A DNA stretch of 51,471 nt from Mycobacterium alsense (GTDB lineage: Bacteria; Actinomycetota; Actinomycetes; Mycobacteriales; Mycobacteriaceae): the NCBI RefSeq assembly GCF_002086635.1, contig NZ_MVHD01000043.1:1-51471 (forward strand), given 5' to 3'. The notes beneath the pieces were generated by a model. It made no database searches, had not been told where the DNA came from, and saw only the letters and a program-made list of their open reading frames with translations. The translations under genes and the position numbers were made by a program. Positions 22,976-31,199 of the stretch are shown in pieces (within the stretch, counting starts at the first letter, position 1; each line of letters opens with the position of its first letter).

Positions 22976-25542
22976 GATTCCTCCCTGAATCTCGGCATGC
23001 CAATGGGCACAGGGACTTTGCGCCCGGCGCGCTCGGTGAAGGTCACCGTCGAGTCGACGGCGTCCGGGGCATTGACGAAGGAGACGAACCGGGACAGCTT
23101 GTCCGGATCCTCCAGCACGCCCTTCCACTCGCACTTGTAGTTGGCCACGTGCCGCTCCATTGCGGTCTCGAATTCTTCGGCCAGGCCCAGCGAGTCGTCG
23201 CACACGACCTCACGCACGTGATCCAGCCCGCCGTCCAGCGATTCGACCCACGGCGCGGTGCGTTGCAGCCGATCGGCCGTGCGGATGTAGTACATCAGGA
23301 ACCGGTCGACGTAGCGGACCAGCGTCGCCGTGTCCAGGTCGCCGGCCAGCAGCTGGGCGTGCTTGGGGGTCATACCGCCGTTGCCGCCCACGTAGAGGTT
23401 CCAGCCCTTTTCGGTGGCGATGACACCCACGTCCTTGCTGCGCGCCTCGGCGCACTCCCGCGCGCAGCCCGAGACGCCGAGCTTGATCTTGTGCGGGGCG
23501 CGCAGGCCGCGGTACCGCAGTTCCAGGTCGATGGCCAGCTGCACCGAATCCTGCTGGCCGTAACGGCACCAGTCGCTGCCGACGCAGCTCTTCACGGTGC
23601 GCAACGCCTTGCCGTAGGCGTGGCCGGATTCCATGCCCCCGTCGACCAGCCGCTTCCAGATCCGGGGCAGCTGGTCCACCCGGGCGCCGAACAGGTCGAT
23701 CCGCTGGCCGCCGGTGATCTTGGTGTAAAGCCCGAAGTCCTGGGCGATCTGGCCGATCAGGATCAGGTGTTCCGGCTTGATGTCACCGCCGGGTACCCGC
23801 GGGACCACCGAGTAGCTGCCGTTGCGTTGGATGTTGGCCAGGAAGTGATCGTTGGAGTCCTGCAGCGAGGCCTGCTCGCCGTCGAGGATGTGCTCGGAGC
23901 CGGTGGACGCCAGGATCGACGCGACCACGGGTTTGCAGATGTCGCAACCCTTTCCGTTGCCAAAGCGCTCCAGCAGGCCCGAGAACGTCCGGATCTCGGT
24001 CGCGGAGATGATCTCGAAAAGCTCGGCCCGCGACTGGGCGAAGTGCTCACACAGCGCCTTGGACTGTTGCACGCCCTCGGCTTCCAGCAGCTGCTTGAGC
24101 AACGGCACGCACGACCCGCACGAGGTGCCGGCCGCCGTGCACGACTTGAGCGCGGGCACGTCGGCGCAGCCGCCGGCGATCGCGTCCTTCAGGTCGCCCT
24201 TGGTGACGTTGTTGCACGAGCAGACCTGCGCCGAGTCCGGCAGCGCCCCGATGCCCAGGGCCGGCGCGCCGTCGCCCCGGGCGGGGGCGATCAGGGCGAG
24301 CGGGTCGCCCGGCAGTTGGCTGCCGACCATGGGCCGCAGCACCCCGTACGCCGACGCGTCGCCCACCAGCACCCCGCCGAGCAGGGTCTTGGCGTCGTCC
24401 GACAGCACCAGCTTGGCGTAGGTCCGGTTCACCGCGTCGTTGACGGCGATCTCGAGACAGTTCTCGGTCGCGCCCATCGCGTCGCCGAAGCTGGCCACGT
24501 CGACCCCCAGCAATTTCAGCTTCGTGGACAGGTCCGCCTCGGGGAACTCGGCGCGGCCGCCCAGCAGCCGGTCGACGACCACCTCGGCCGAGGTGTAGCC
24601 GGGCGCGACCAGCCCGTAGCACCGGCCGTCGATCGCCGCGACCTCGCCGATCGCGTAGATGTCGGGATCGCTTGTGCGGCAGGACAGGTCGGTGAGCACG
24701 CCACCCCGCGGGGCGAGCTCGAGTCCGGCGGCCCCGGCGAGCTCGTCGCGCGGCCGGATGCCGGCCGCGAAGATTACCACGCCGGCGTCGATGAGCTCGC
24801 CGTCGCCGAGCAGCACCCGCACCCCAGCCAGGCCGTCGGGCAGCGCAACGGATTCGATCGATTCGGTGCCCGTGCCGACGTGCACCGTGATGCCGAGGTC
24901 GGTGATCATCCGGGCCAGCATGCCGCCCCCGGCCTCGTCGATCTGCTGGGCCATCAACCGCGGCATCATCTCGACGACGTGCGTTTGCAAACCGAACTGC
25001 CGCAGCGCATTAGCGGCTTCGAGCCCCAGCAGGCCGCCGCCGATGACCACCCCGGCCGCGGCGTGTCCGCCGTCACGGGCGCTCTCGGCGTCGGCCCGGA
25101 TGGCGTCGAGGTCGTCGAGCGTGCGGTAGACGTGGCACTGGGGCAGGTCGTGGCCGGGCACCGGCGGCACGAACGGGTAGGACCCGGTGGCCAGCACCAG
25201 CGCGTCGTAGCCGTGCCGCCGGCCGTCCGCGGTGACCACCGCCTTTGCGGCCCGGTCGATTTCGGTGGCGCGGGTGTCGAGCAGCAGCCGGACCCGCTCG
25301 TCGCCGGCGTAGTCGTTGCCGGGCAGCGCGAGCCGTCGGCGCTCCCAGCCTTCGGTGTAGGAGGTCAGCCCCACGCGGTCGTAGGCCGCGTCGGCCTCCT
25401 CCCCCAAAACCGTGACGCGCCATAGCCCTTCGGTGTCGCGGGCGCGCAGCGCCTCGACCAGGCGGTGGCCCACCATGCCGTGCCCGACCACGACGACGTG
25501 ACGCGCGGCACAGTCGGCGCGGCGGGTTTCGGGCGGGGGCAT
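22972..25542 (-). CDS. nirB: Nitrite reductase large subunit NirB
   Basis: An 856-aa assimilatory nitrite reductase. Residues about 14-320 are the FAD/NAD(P)H module (VVVVGHGMVGHR; GVVIGGGLLGLEAA; IYAIGEVAAI). Residues about 430-480 are the BFD-like [2Fe-2S] domain (VCSCNNVTKGD, then CTAAGTSCGSCVPLL), with a further CDICKP. Residues 550-800 hold the siroheme and [4Fe-4S] module with ligands in CVGSDWC (C-x5-C) and GCAREC (C-x3-C). It reduces nitrite to ammonium with NADH, using six electrons. No strong Shine-Dalgarno precedes the ATG at 25542. The promoter region is shared with divergent hsp20. Siroheme is supplied by SirB, encoded just downstream on the other strand. Confidence 0.95.
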   Translation of the reverse strand: MPPPETRRADCAARHVVVVGHGMVGHRLVEALRARDTEGLWRVTVLGEEADAAYDRVGLTSYTEGWERRRLALPGNDYAGDERVRLLLDTRATEIDRAAKAVVTADGRRHGYDALVLATGSYPFVPPVPGHDLPQCHVYRTLDDLDAIRADAESARDGGHAAAGVVIGGGLLGLEAANALRQFGLQTHVVEMMPRLMAQQIDEAGGGMLARMITDLGITVHVGTGTESIESVALPDGLAGVRVLLGDGELIDAGVVIFAAGIRPRDELAGAAGLELAPRGGVLTDLSCRTSDPDIYAIGEVAAIDGRCYGLVAPGYTSAEVVVDRLLGGRAEFPEADLSTKLKLLGVDVASFGDAMGATENCLEIAVNDAVNRTYAKLVLSDDAKTLLGGVLVGDASAYGVLRPMVGSQLPGDPLALIAPARGDGAPALGIGALPDSAQVCSCNNVTKGDLKDAIAGGCADVPALKSCTAAGTSCGSCVPLLKQLLEAEGVQQSKALCEHFAQSRAELFEIISATEIRTFSGLLERFGNGKGCDICKPVVASILASTGSEHILDGEQASLQDSNDHFLANIQRNGSYSVVPRVPGGDIKPEHLILIGQIAQDFGLYTKITGGQRIDLFGARVDQLPRIWKRLVDGGMESGHAYGKALRTVKSCVGSDWCRYGQQDSVQLAIDLELRYRGLRAPHKIKLGVSGCARECAEARSKDVGVIATEKGWNLYVGGNGGMTPKHAQLLAGDLDTATLVRYVDRFLMYYIRTADRLQRTAPWVESLDGGLDHVREVVCDDSLGLAEEFETAMERHVANYKCEWKGVLEDPDKLSRFVSFVNAPDAVDSTVTFTERAGRKVPVPIGMPRFREES

Positions 25543-25615
25543 GCCACGAGGGTAGGGGCGCCAAATTAAGGGGAAATCGCGCCATGTGACGTCCGCATGA
25601 CGGCACCCTCACACC

Positions 25616-25633
25616 TCACACCCGACCGTGTGA
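25616..25633. promoter_or_regulatory. 18-bp palindrome in the nirB / hsp20 divergent region
   Basis: TCACAC (25616-25621), CCGACC, GTGTGA (25628-25633): perfect 6-bp arms with a 6-base spacer, about 75 bases upstream of nirB. On the nirB side there is also a direct repeat GTCAT-N6-GTCAC (minus strand, about 25586-25601), a spacing of 11 that recalls GlnR sites. A regulator of nirB (NnaR or GlnR) could bind here; not demonstrated. Confidence 0.4.
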
Positions 25634-25673
25634 AGCTGTGGCGAGGCCGTTCGCTGTGGGCGAACAGCCAGGT

Positions 25674-25700
25674 GGAACTTTAGTGGGGTCGACTCATGTT
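25674..25700 (+). promoter_or_regulatory. SigH/SigE-type promoter for hsp20
   Basis: GGAAC (25674-25678) and GTT (25698-25700) separated by 19 bases fit the -35/-10 consensus of the mycobacterial ECF sigma factors SigH/SigE, about 80 bases upstream of the hsp20 start. Just before it is an inverted repeat, GTTCGC (25649-25654) - 5 bases - GCGAAC (25660-25665). In M. tuberculosis acr2 is induced through SigE/SigH and repressed by HspR; no canonical HAIR element was recognised here. Confidence 0.55.
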
Positions 25701-25779
25701 TGTAGGAGTAGCGAACCGGTAAGCCGCCGGTCACAGCTAACTCACAACGAAGCAACACGGAAGCAGGAGGAAAGGACCC

Positions 25780-26220
25780 ATGAGCAACCTCGCATTGTGG
25801 TCACGACCGGCTTGGGACACCGAGCGGTGGGTGCGCGACTTTTTCGGTCCCGCCGCGACGGCGGACTGGTTCAAGCCGCTGCCGAGCGGTTTTCGGCCGG
25901 CTGCGGAGATCGTCAAGGACGGCGACGACGCGGTGGTCCGCGTAGAGCTGCCGGGCGTTGACGTGGAGAAGGACGTCAACGTCGAGGTCGAGGACGGCCG
26001 CCTGGTCATCCACGGCGAGCACCGCGACGAGCACTCGGAGGAGGAGGACGGCCGGACCCTGCGCGAGATCCGCTACGGGTCGTTCCGGCGGACGTTCCAG
26101 CTGCCCGCGCACGTCACCGGCGAGGCGATCTCGGCGTCGTATGACGCCGGCGTGCTGACGGTCCGGGTCACCGGCGCCTACGCCGGGTCCAAGGCGCGGC
26201 GCATCGAGATCACCAAGTAA
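25780..26220 (+). CDS. hsp20: Small heat shock protein Hsp20/Acr2
   Basis: A 146-aa alpha-crystallin-type chaperone (Rv0251c, Acr2). The N-terminus is aromatic-rich (WSRPAWDTERWVRDFFGP). The crystallin domain covers about residues 42-135, with VRVELPGVDVEKDVNVEVEDG, the REIRYGSFRRTFQLP strand, and the A-x-x-x-n-G-V-L motif as SYDAGVLTVRV. A short C-terminal tail carries RRIEITK, containing the I-x-I anchor motif. It is an ATP-independent holdase expected to form large oligomers. A very strong RBS (AGGAGGAAAGG) precedes the ATG. An ECF-type promoter lies upstream and a 14-bp-stem hairpin downstream, so it is monocistronic. Confidence 0.93.
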   Translation: MSNLALWSRPAWDTERWVRDFFGPAATADWFKPLPSGFRPAAEIVKDGDDAVVRVELPGVDVEKDVNVEVEDGRLVIHGEHRDEHSEEEDGRTLREIRYGSFRRTFQLPAHVTGEAISASYDAGVLTVRVTGAYAGSKARRIEITK

Positions 26221-26233
26221 CTCCGCGATCAAA

Positions 26234-26268
26234 CCGGCGGGGCCGTCGACTCCGGACGGCCCCGCCGG
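26234..26268 (+). terminator. Strong hairpin terminator after hsp20
   Basis: A 14-bp perfect GC-rich stem (26234-26247 with 26255-26268) and 7-base loop, beginning 14 bases after the hsp20 stop. Only ATTTG follows, so it is an I-shaped (U-poor) terminator as often seen in mycobacteria. It also lies 42 bases beyond the stop of the convergent gene at 26310 and may serve both. Confidence 0.7.
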
Positions 26269-26309
26269 ATTTGCGTGTGAACCCCGGCGTCACACTCGGC
26301 GCCCTGGCC

Positions 26310-27080
26310 CTAACTCCAGCGGGCCAGCAGCTCCCTCGCCCGGCCCGCCAGCGCGGCCTGCAGGAAGGGCCCGAAGCTGATGCGCGCGACCCCCAGCGGG
26401 CCGAACGACGCCGGGTCGTCCTGGTCGGGCAGTGCGATCGCGTTGACCGGCAGCGGCAGCTCGGCGGTCAAGCGCCGCAACGTTTCCGGGTCGTGGCGAC
26501 CCACCGGGTACAGCACGTCGGCGCCCGCGGCGGCGGCCTCGGTCAGCCGCGCGACGGCCCGTTCGACGGGATCCGCGCCCCCTGCTTCGTCCGCGGCGTC
26601 GTTGCGCAGGAACACATCGGTGCGGGCGTTGATCACGACGTGCACCCCGGCGGCGTCGGCGGCCGAGCGCAGCGCGCCGACCAGTTCGGCGTGCTCGCCG
26701 GAGGACCGCAGCCGCTTGCCCTCCGAGTGCACGGTGTCCTCGATGTTGAGCCCGACGGCGCCGGCGCCCAGCAGGCCTTCGATCAGCCGCGCGGCCGGTT
26801 GTCCGTACCCGGACTCGATGTCCACCGACACCGGGACGTCGACGGCGGCGGTGATCTGGGCGACGCGGGCCAGCGCGTCGTCGAACGACATGCCCTCGCC
26901 GTCCGGTTTGCCCACCGAGTCGGCCATCGGATGGCTGCCCACGGTCAACGCCGCGAACCCGGCCTCGACCGCGAGCCGGGCCGACCACGCGTCCCACACG
27001 GTGGGCAGGACGACCGGGTTGCCCGGCTGGTGCAGCCCGAGCAGCGCGTCGGCACGCTGGGCCGTGTTTTGACTCGTCAT
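26310..27080 (-). CDS. Isocitrate lyase / PEP mutase superfamily protein (Rv1998c-like)
   Basis: A 256-aa TIM-barrel protein of the ICL/PEP-mutase superfamily. Landmarks: PTVWDAWSARLAVEAGFAAL at the first strand, VSVDIESGYG (metal-binding Asp strand) at about residue 85, VGLNIEDTVHSEGKRL, VINARTDVF, and GADVLYPVG. The KKCGH lyase loop of true isocitrate lyases is absent. Members cleave or rearrange C-C or C-P bonds of 2-oxo/malate-like acids (methylisocitrate lyase, oxaloacetate hydrolase, PEP mutase); the exact reaction is not determinable. In M. tuberculosis hsp (Rv0251c) and Rv0250c are adjacent, so this gene is an insertion; the homologue I recall there is Rv1998c, elsewhere. Confidence 0.85.
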   Translation of the reverse strand: MTSQNTAQRADALLGLHQPGNPVVLPTVWDAWSARLAVEAGFAALTVGSHPMADSVGKPDGEGMSFDDALARVAQITAAVDVPVSVDIESGYGQPAARLIEGLLGAGAVGLNIEDTVHSEGKRLRSSGEHAELVGALRSAADAAGVHVVINARTDVFLRNDAADEAGGADPVERAVARLTEAAAAGADVLYPVGRHDPETLRRLTAELPLPVNAIALPDQDDPASFGPLGVARISFGPFLQAALAGRARELLARWS

Positions 27081-27212
27081 GGCGTGTTTGCTCCCTGGGT
27101 CGCCCGAAGTGGCCTGTCTGACATTAGGCCGGGCCGTGGATACTATCGGGGGCGTACTGTGATCCGTAACACCGTCCAGCGCGCCGAGCGATCGAGGAGA
27201 TCCGAGGAATCC

Positions 27213-27518
27213 ATGTCGAGCCCCGCCAGCACCGCCGAACTCTCCGAACTGCACGACCTCATCGGCGGCCTGCGGCGGTGCGTGAGCTCGCTGAAGGCGC
27301 GCTACGGGGACAGCCCGGCGATGCGCCGCATCGTCATCGACGCCAACCGCATCCTGTCCGACGTCGAATTGCTGGATACCGATGTCTCCGAACTGGATCT
27401 GGCGCGCGCCACCGTGCAGCAGTCCGGCGAGAAGATCGTCATCCCCGACACCGAATACGACAGCGATTTCTGGCGCGATGTCGACGACGAGGGTGTCGGG
27501 GGTCACAACCGCTGCTGA
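27213..27518 (+). CDS. Small acidic conserved protein (Rv0250c-like)
   Basis: A 101-aa soluble acidic protein with no known domain. It has an N-terminal helical segment (SELHDLIGGLRRCVSSLKARYG), then ANRILSDVELLDTDVSELDLA, and a C-terminal acidic-aromatic tail (DTEYDSDFWRDVDDE). M. tuberculosis Rv0250c has similar size and sits at the same place, just before the Sdh1 genes. GAGGA lies 9-13 bases upstream of the ATG, and a TACTAT -10-like hexamer near 27140 may be its promoter. It is separated from sdhC by 92 bases containing a hairpin. Conserved linkage suggests a role connected to Sdh1, unproven. Confidence 0.8.
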   Translation: MSSPASTAELSELHDLIGGLRRCVSSLKARYGDSPAMRRIVIDANRILSDVELLDTDVSELDLARATVQQSGEKIVIPDTEYDSDFWRDVDDEGVGGHNRC

Positions 27519-27535
27519 CGACCGCCTGACAACAC

Positions 27536-27560
27536 AAGCCCCCCAAAAGAGGGGGTGCTT
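27536..27560 (+). terminator. Hairpin between the Rv0250c-like gene and sdhC
   Basis: CCCCC (27540-27544) pairs with GGGGG (27551-27555) across AAAAGA, extended by AAGC/GCTT with a one-base bulge. It ends in CTTTG, so it could be a weak terminator or attenuator between the small gene and the sdh operon. Confidence 0.45.
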
Positions 27561-27610
27561 TGTCTGTGTACCCTTCGACCTACAGCCCGTTCGAAGAGGA
27601 ACACACATAG

Positions 27611-28438
27611 ATGAGCGCACCCACGGCGAACCGTCCTGCGTCCGGCGTCTTTTCACCCACCCGGGCCCGCATCCCGCAGCGAACCCTGCGCACCGACCGG
27701 TGGTGGATGTCGCCGCTGCGGATCGACCTCGGCTTCGCCGCGTTCCTTGTCTACGGGTTCGCCCGGGCGCTGCAGCAGGATTACTTCTTCGTCGGCAAGT
27801 ACCACTACCTGACGCCGTTCTACTCGCCGTGCATGAGCAAGGCATGCGGTGAGGCCGGCGATATCTGGCCGCAGTTCCTGCCCGACGTGTGGTGGCTGCC
27901 GTACGCGGCGCTGTCGCTGCCGTTCCTGCTGCTGTTCCGGTTGACCTGCTACTACTACCGCGGCGCCTACTACCGCACCGTGTGGCAGTCGCCCACCGCC
28001 TGCGCGGTGGCCGAGCCCCGCGTCCACTACACCGGCGAAACGCGGTTGCCGCTCATCATCCAGAACTCGCACCGGTACTTCTTCTACATCGCGTGCATCA
28101 TCTCGGTGATCAACAGCTACGACGCGATCGTCGCGTTCCACTCCGACAGCGGACCGGGCGGATTCGGCTTCGGCCTGGGCAACCTGATCCTGGTCGGCAA
28201 CGTCGTCATGCTGTGGACCTACACGCTGTCCTGCCACTCGTGCCGACACGTGACCGGCGGGCGGCTCAAGCACTTCTCCAAACACCCCGTGCGGTACTGG
28301 ATCTGGAGCCAGGTCAGCAAGATCAACACCCGGCACAAGCAGTACGCCTGGATCACGCTGGGCACCCTGATGGTGACCGATTTCTACGTCGCACTGGTGG
28401 CCAGCGGGACCATTCCAGACTTGAGATTCGTCGGCTGA
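27611..28438 (+). CDS. sdhC: Succinate dehydrogenase 1 membrane anchor (Rv0249c-like)
   Basis: A 275-aa membrane protein with about five helices: residues 40-58 (IDLGFAAFLVYGFARALQ), 95-115, 155-175 (YFFYIACIISVINSY), 185-210 and 250-270. It carries several His residues in or near helices (NSHRYFFY, SCHSCRHVTG) that could ligate heme. It is the quinone-reducing anchor of the Sdh1 complex (Rv0247c-Rv0249c in M. tuberculosis), passing electrons from succinate to menaquinone. The ATG at 27611 is preceded by AGAGGAA 13 bases upstream. The flavoprotein follows after 44 bases, so sdhC-sdhA-sdhB is one operon. Confidence 0.9.
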   Translation: MSAPTANRPASGVFSPTRARIPQRTLRTDRWWMSPLRIDLGFAAFLVYGFARALQQDYFFVGKYHYLTPFYSPCMSKACGEAGDIWPQFLPDVWWLPYAALSLPFLLLFRLTCYYYRGAYYRTVWQSPTACAVAEPRVHYTGETRLPLIIQNSHRYFFYIACIISVINSYDAIVAFHSDSGPGGFGFGLGNLILVGNVVMLWTYTLSCHSCRHVTGGRLKHFSKHPVRYWIWSQVSKINTRHKQYAWITLGTLMVTDFYVALVASGTIPDLRFVG

Positions 28439-28482
28439 CAAGCCATTTCGAGAATATCCCGGATAAGCTTAGCGAGGATTTC

Positions 28483-30423
28483 ATGGTTGAGGTCGAACGG
28501 CACTCCTACGACGTGGTCGTGATCGGTGCCGGCGGCGCGGGGCTGCGCGCGGTGATCGAGGCGCGCGAGCGCGGCCTCAAGGTCGCGGTGGTGTGCAAAT
28601 CCCTGTTCGGCAAGGCCCACACGGTGATGGCCGAGGGCGGATGCGCGGCGTCCATGGGCAACACCAACCCGAAGGACAACTGGAAGACCCACTTCGGCGA
28701 CACGATGCGGGGCGGGAAGTTCCTCAACAACTGGCGCATGGCCGAACTGCACGCCAAGGAGGCGCCGGACCGCGTCTGGGAGCTGGAAACCTATGGCGCG
28801 CTGTTCGATCGCCTCAAGGACGGCAAGATCAGCCAGCGCAACTTCGGCGGGCACACCTACCCGAGGCTGGCGCACGTCGGCGACCGCACCGGCCTCGAGC
28901 TGATCCGCACCATGCAGCAGAAGATCGTGTCGCTGCAGCAGGAGGACTACGCCGAGCTCGGCGACTACGAGGCGCGGATCCGGGTGTTCGCCGAGTGCAC
29001 GATCACCGAGCTGCTCAAGGACGGCCCCGAACACGGTGGGCGAATCGCCGGGGCGTTCGGCTACTGGCGCGAGAGCGGCCAGTTCGTGCTGTTCGAGGCG
29101 CCCGCGGTGGTGCTGGCCACCGGCGGCATCGGCAAGTCGTTCAAGGTGACCTCCAACTCCTGGGAGTACACCGGCGACGGCCACGCGCTGGCGCTGCGCG
29201 CGGGCGCGTCGCTGATCAACATGGAGTTCGTCCAGTTCCACCCGACCGGCATGGTGTGGCCGCCGAGCGTCAAGGGGATCCTGGTCACCGAGGGCGTGCG
29301 CGGCGACGGCGGGGTGCTGAAGAACTCCGACGGCAAGCGGTTCATGTTCGACTACATCCCGTCGGTGTTCAAGGGCCAGTACGCGGAGACCGAACAAGAG
29401 GCCGACCAGTGGCTCAAGGACAACGACTCGGCCCGCCGCACGCCCGACCTGCTGCCGCGCGACGAGGTGGCGCGCGCGATCAACTCGGAGGTCAAGGCCG
29501 GGCGGGGCAGCCCGCACGGCGGCGTCTTCCTCGACATCGCCTCGCGGCTGACGCCGGCGGAGATCAATCGGCGCCTGCCGTCGATGTATCACCAGTTCAA
29601 GGAGCTGGCGGGGGTCGACATCACCAAGGAGCCGATGGAGGTCGGGCCCACCTGCCACTACGTGATGGGCGGCGTCGAGGTCGACGCCGACACGGGCGCG
29701 GCCACGGTGCCCGGGCTCTTCGCCGCCGGGGAGTGCTCGGGCGGCATGCACGGCTCCAACCGGCTGGGCGGCAACTCGCTGTCGGACCTGCTGGTGTTCG
29801 GCCGGCGCGCCGGGCTGGGCGCCTCCGACTACGTGCGCGCGCTGGGCAGCCGCCCGGCGATCAGCGAGGGCGCCGTCGACGCGGCGGCGAAGCGGGCGCT
29901 GGCCCCCTTCGACCCGCCGGCGAACGGCGGCCCCGGGGAGAACCCCTACACCCTGCAGCTGGAACTGCAGCAGTCGATGAACGACCTCGTCGGCATCATC
30001 CGCAACGCCGACGAGATCGGCGAGGCGCTGGCGCGCCTGGGCAAGCTGCGTGAGCGGTTCAAGAACCTCCACGTCGAGGGGCATCGCCGGTACAACCCGG
30101 CGTGGAACCTCGCCATCGACCTGCGCAACATGCTTTTGGTCAGCGAGTGCGTCGCCAAGGCCGCGCTGGAGCGCACCGAGAGCCGCGGCGGGCACACCCG
30201 CGACGACCATCCGTCGATGGACGCGTCGTGGCGGAAGGTGTTGCTGGTGTGCGAGGCGGCCGGCGGCGACGAGGTGGTCCCCGACATCGCCATCACCAAG
30301 AAGGATCAGACGCCGATGCGGCCCGACCTGCTGGAACTGTTCGAGATCTCCGAGCTGGAGAAGTACTACACCGACGAAGAGCTCGGCGGACACCCGGGTC
30401 GGGCCACCAGGACGGAGAAGTAA
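28483..30423 (+). CDS. sdhA: Succinate dehydrogenase 1 flavoprotein subunit
   Basis: A 646-aa flavoprotein, the same length as Rv0248c. The FAD-binding motif VVVIGAGGAGLRAVIEA is at residues 10-26; KAHTVMAEGG holds the His that carries covalent FAD. The active-site region includes EFVQFHPTGM (about residue 250) and the R-rich SGGMHGSNRLGGNSLSDLLVFG segment near 425. The start at 28483 is chosen for the MVEVERHSYDVVVIGAG N-terminus; longer upstream reading lies in sdhC. It oxidises succinate to fumarate on the cytoplasmic side. The stop is directly followed by the sdhB ATG with no gap. Confidence 0.95.
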   Translation: MVEVERHSYDVVVIGAGGAGLRAVIEARERGLKVAVVCKSLFGKAHTVMAEGGCAASMGNTNPKDNWKTHFGDTMRGGKFLNNWRMAELHAKEAPDRVWELETYGALFDRLKDGKISQRNFGGHTYPRLAHVGDRTGLELIRTMQQKIVSLQQEDYAELGDYEARIRVFAECTITELLKDGPEHGGRIAGAFGYWRESGQFVLFEAPAVVLATGGIGKSFKVTSNSWEYTGDGHALALRAGASLINMEFVQFHPTGMVWPPSVKGILVTEGVRGDGGVLKNSDGKRFMFDYIPSVFKGQYAETEQEADQWLKDNDSARRTPDLLPRDEVARAINSEVKAGRGSPHGGVFLDIASRLTPAEINRRLPSMYHQFKELAGVDITKEPMEVGPTCHYVMGGVEVDADTGAATVPGLFAAGECSGGMHGSNRLGGNSLSDLLVFGRRAGLGASDYVRALGSRPAISEGAVDAAAKRALAPFDPPANGGPGENPYTLQLELQQSMNDLVGIIRNADEIGEALARLGKLRERFKNLHVEGHRRYNPAWNLAIDLRNMLLVSECVAKAALERTESRGGHTRDDHPSMDASWRKVLLVCEAAGGDEVVPDIAITKKDQTPMRPDLLELFEISELEKYYTDEELGGHPGRATRTEK

Positions 30424-31170
30424 ATGACCTACAACGCGAAGATGCGGGTGTGGCGCGGCGACGACGCCGACGGCGCGTTGCAGGACTTCACCGTCGAGGT
30501 CAACGAGGGTGAGGTCGTCCTCGACATCATCCATCGCCTGCAGCAGACCCAGACCCCCGACCTGGCGGTGCGATGGAACTGCAAGGCGGGCAAGTGCGGC
30601 TCGTGTTCGGCGGAGATCAACGGCTACCCCCGGCTGCTCTGCATGACCCGGATGTCGACGTTCGCCGAGGACGAGGTCGTCACCGTCACGCCGCTGCGGA
30701 CGTTCCCGGTGATCCGCGACCTGGTCACCGACGTCTCCTACAACTACGAAAAGGCCCGCGAGATCCCGTCTTTCGCGCCGCCCAAGGACCTGCAGCCCGG
30801 GGAGTACCGGATGGCGCAGGAAGACGTCCAGCGCTCCCAGGAATTCCGCAAGTGCATCGAGTGCTTCCTGTGCCAGAACGTCTGCCACGTGATCCGCGAC
30901 CACGAGGAGAACAAGAAGGCGTTCGCCGGTCCGCGCTTTTTGATGCGCATCGCCGAGCTGGAAATGCACCCGCTGGACACCCGCGACCGCCGCAACGACG
31001 CCCAGGACGAGCACGGACTGGGCTACTGCAACATCACCAAGTGCTGCACCGAGGTCTGCCCGGAGAACATCAAGATCACCGACAACGCGCTGATCCCGAT
31101 GAAAGAGCGCGTCGCGGACCGCAAATACGACCCCGTGGTGTGGCTGGGCAACAAGCTGTTCCGCCGTTAA
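30424..31170 (+). CDS. sdhB: Succinate dehydrogenase 1 iron-sulfur subunit
   Basis: A 248-aa iron-sulfur protein (Rv0247c has the same length). The [2Fe-2S] ligands are in CKAGKCGSC and the following LLCM; the [4Fe-4S] cluster is in CIECFLCQNVC; the third cluster is in CNITKCCTEVCPEN. It relays electrons from SdhA to the membrane anchor. The ATG immediately follows the sdhA stop. The gene is followed by a possible 51-aa ORF after 29 bases. Confidence 0.95.
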   Translation: MTYNAKMRVWRGDDADGALQDFTVEVNEGEVVLDIIHRLQQTQTPDLAVRWNCKAGKCGSCSAEINGYPRLLCMTRMSTFAEDEVVTVTPLRTFPVIRDLVTDVSYNYEKAREIPSFAPPKDLQPGEYRMAQEDVQRSQEFRKCIECFLCQNVCHVIRDHEENKKAFAGPRFLMRIAELEMHPLDTRDRRNDAQDEHGLGYCNITKCCTEVCPENIKITDNALIPMKERVADRKYDPVVWLGNKLFRR

Positions 31171-31199
31171 CGCCGGACCGCACCGGGTACCCGAGACCC

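Noticed and set aside
23149..25425. Plus-strand open frame across nirB
   Set aside because: Antisense shadow of nirB with no domain.
28384..31014. Long minus-strand open frame across sdhA/sdhB
   Set aside because: Composition artefact opposite the sdh genes; no motif.
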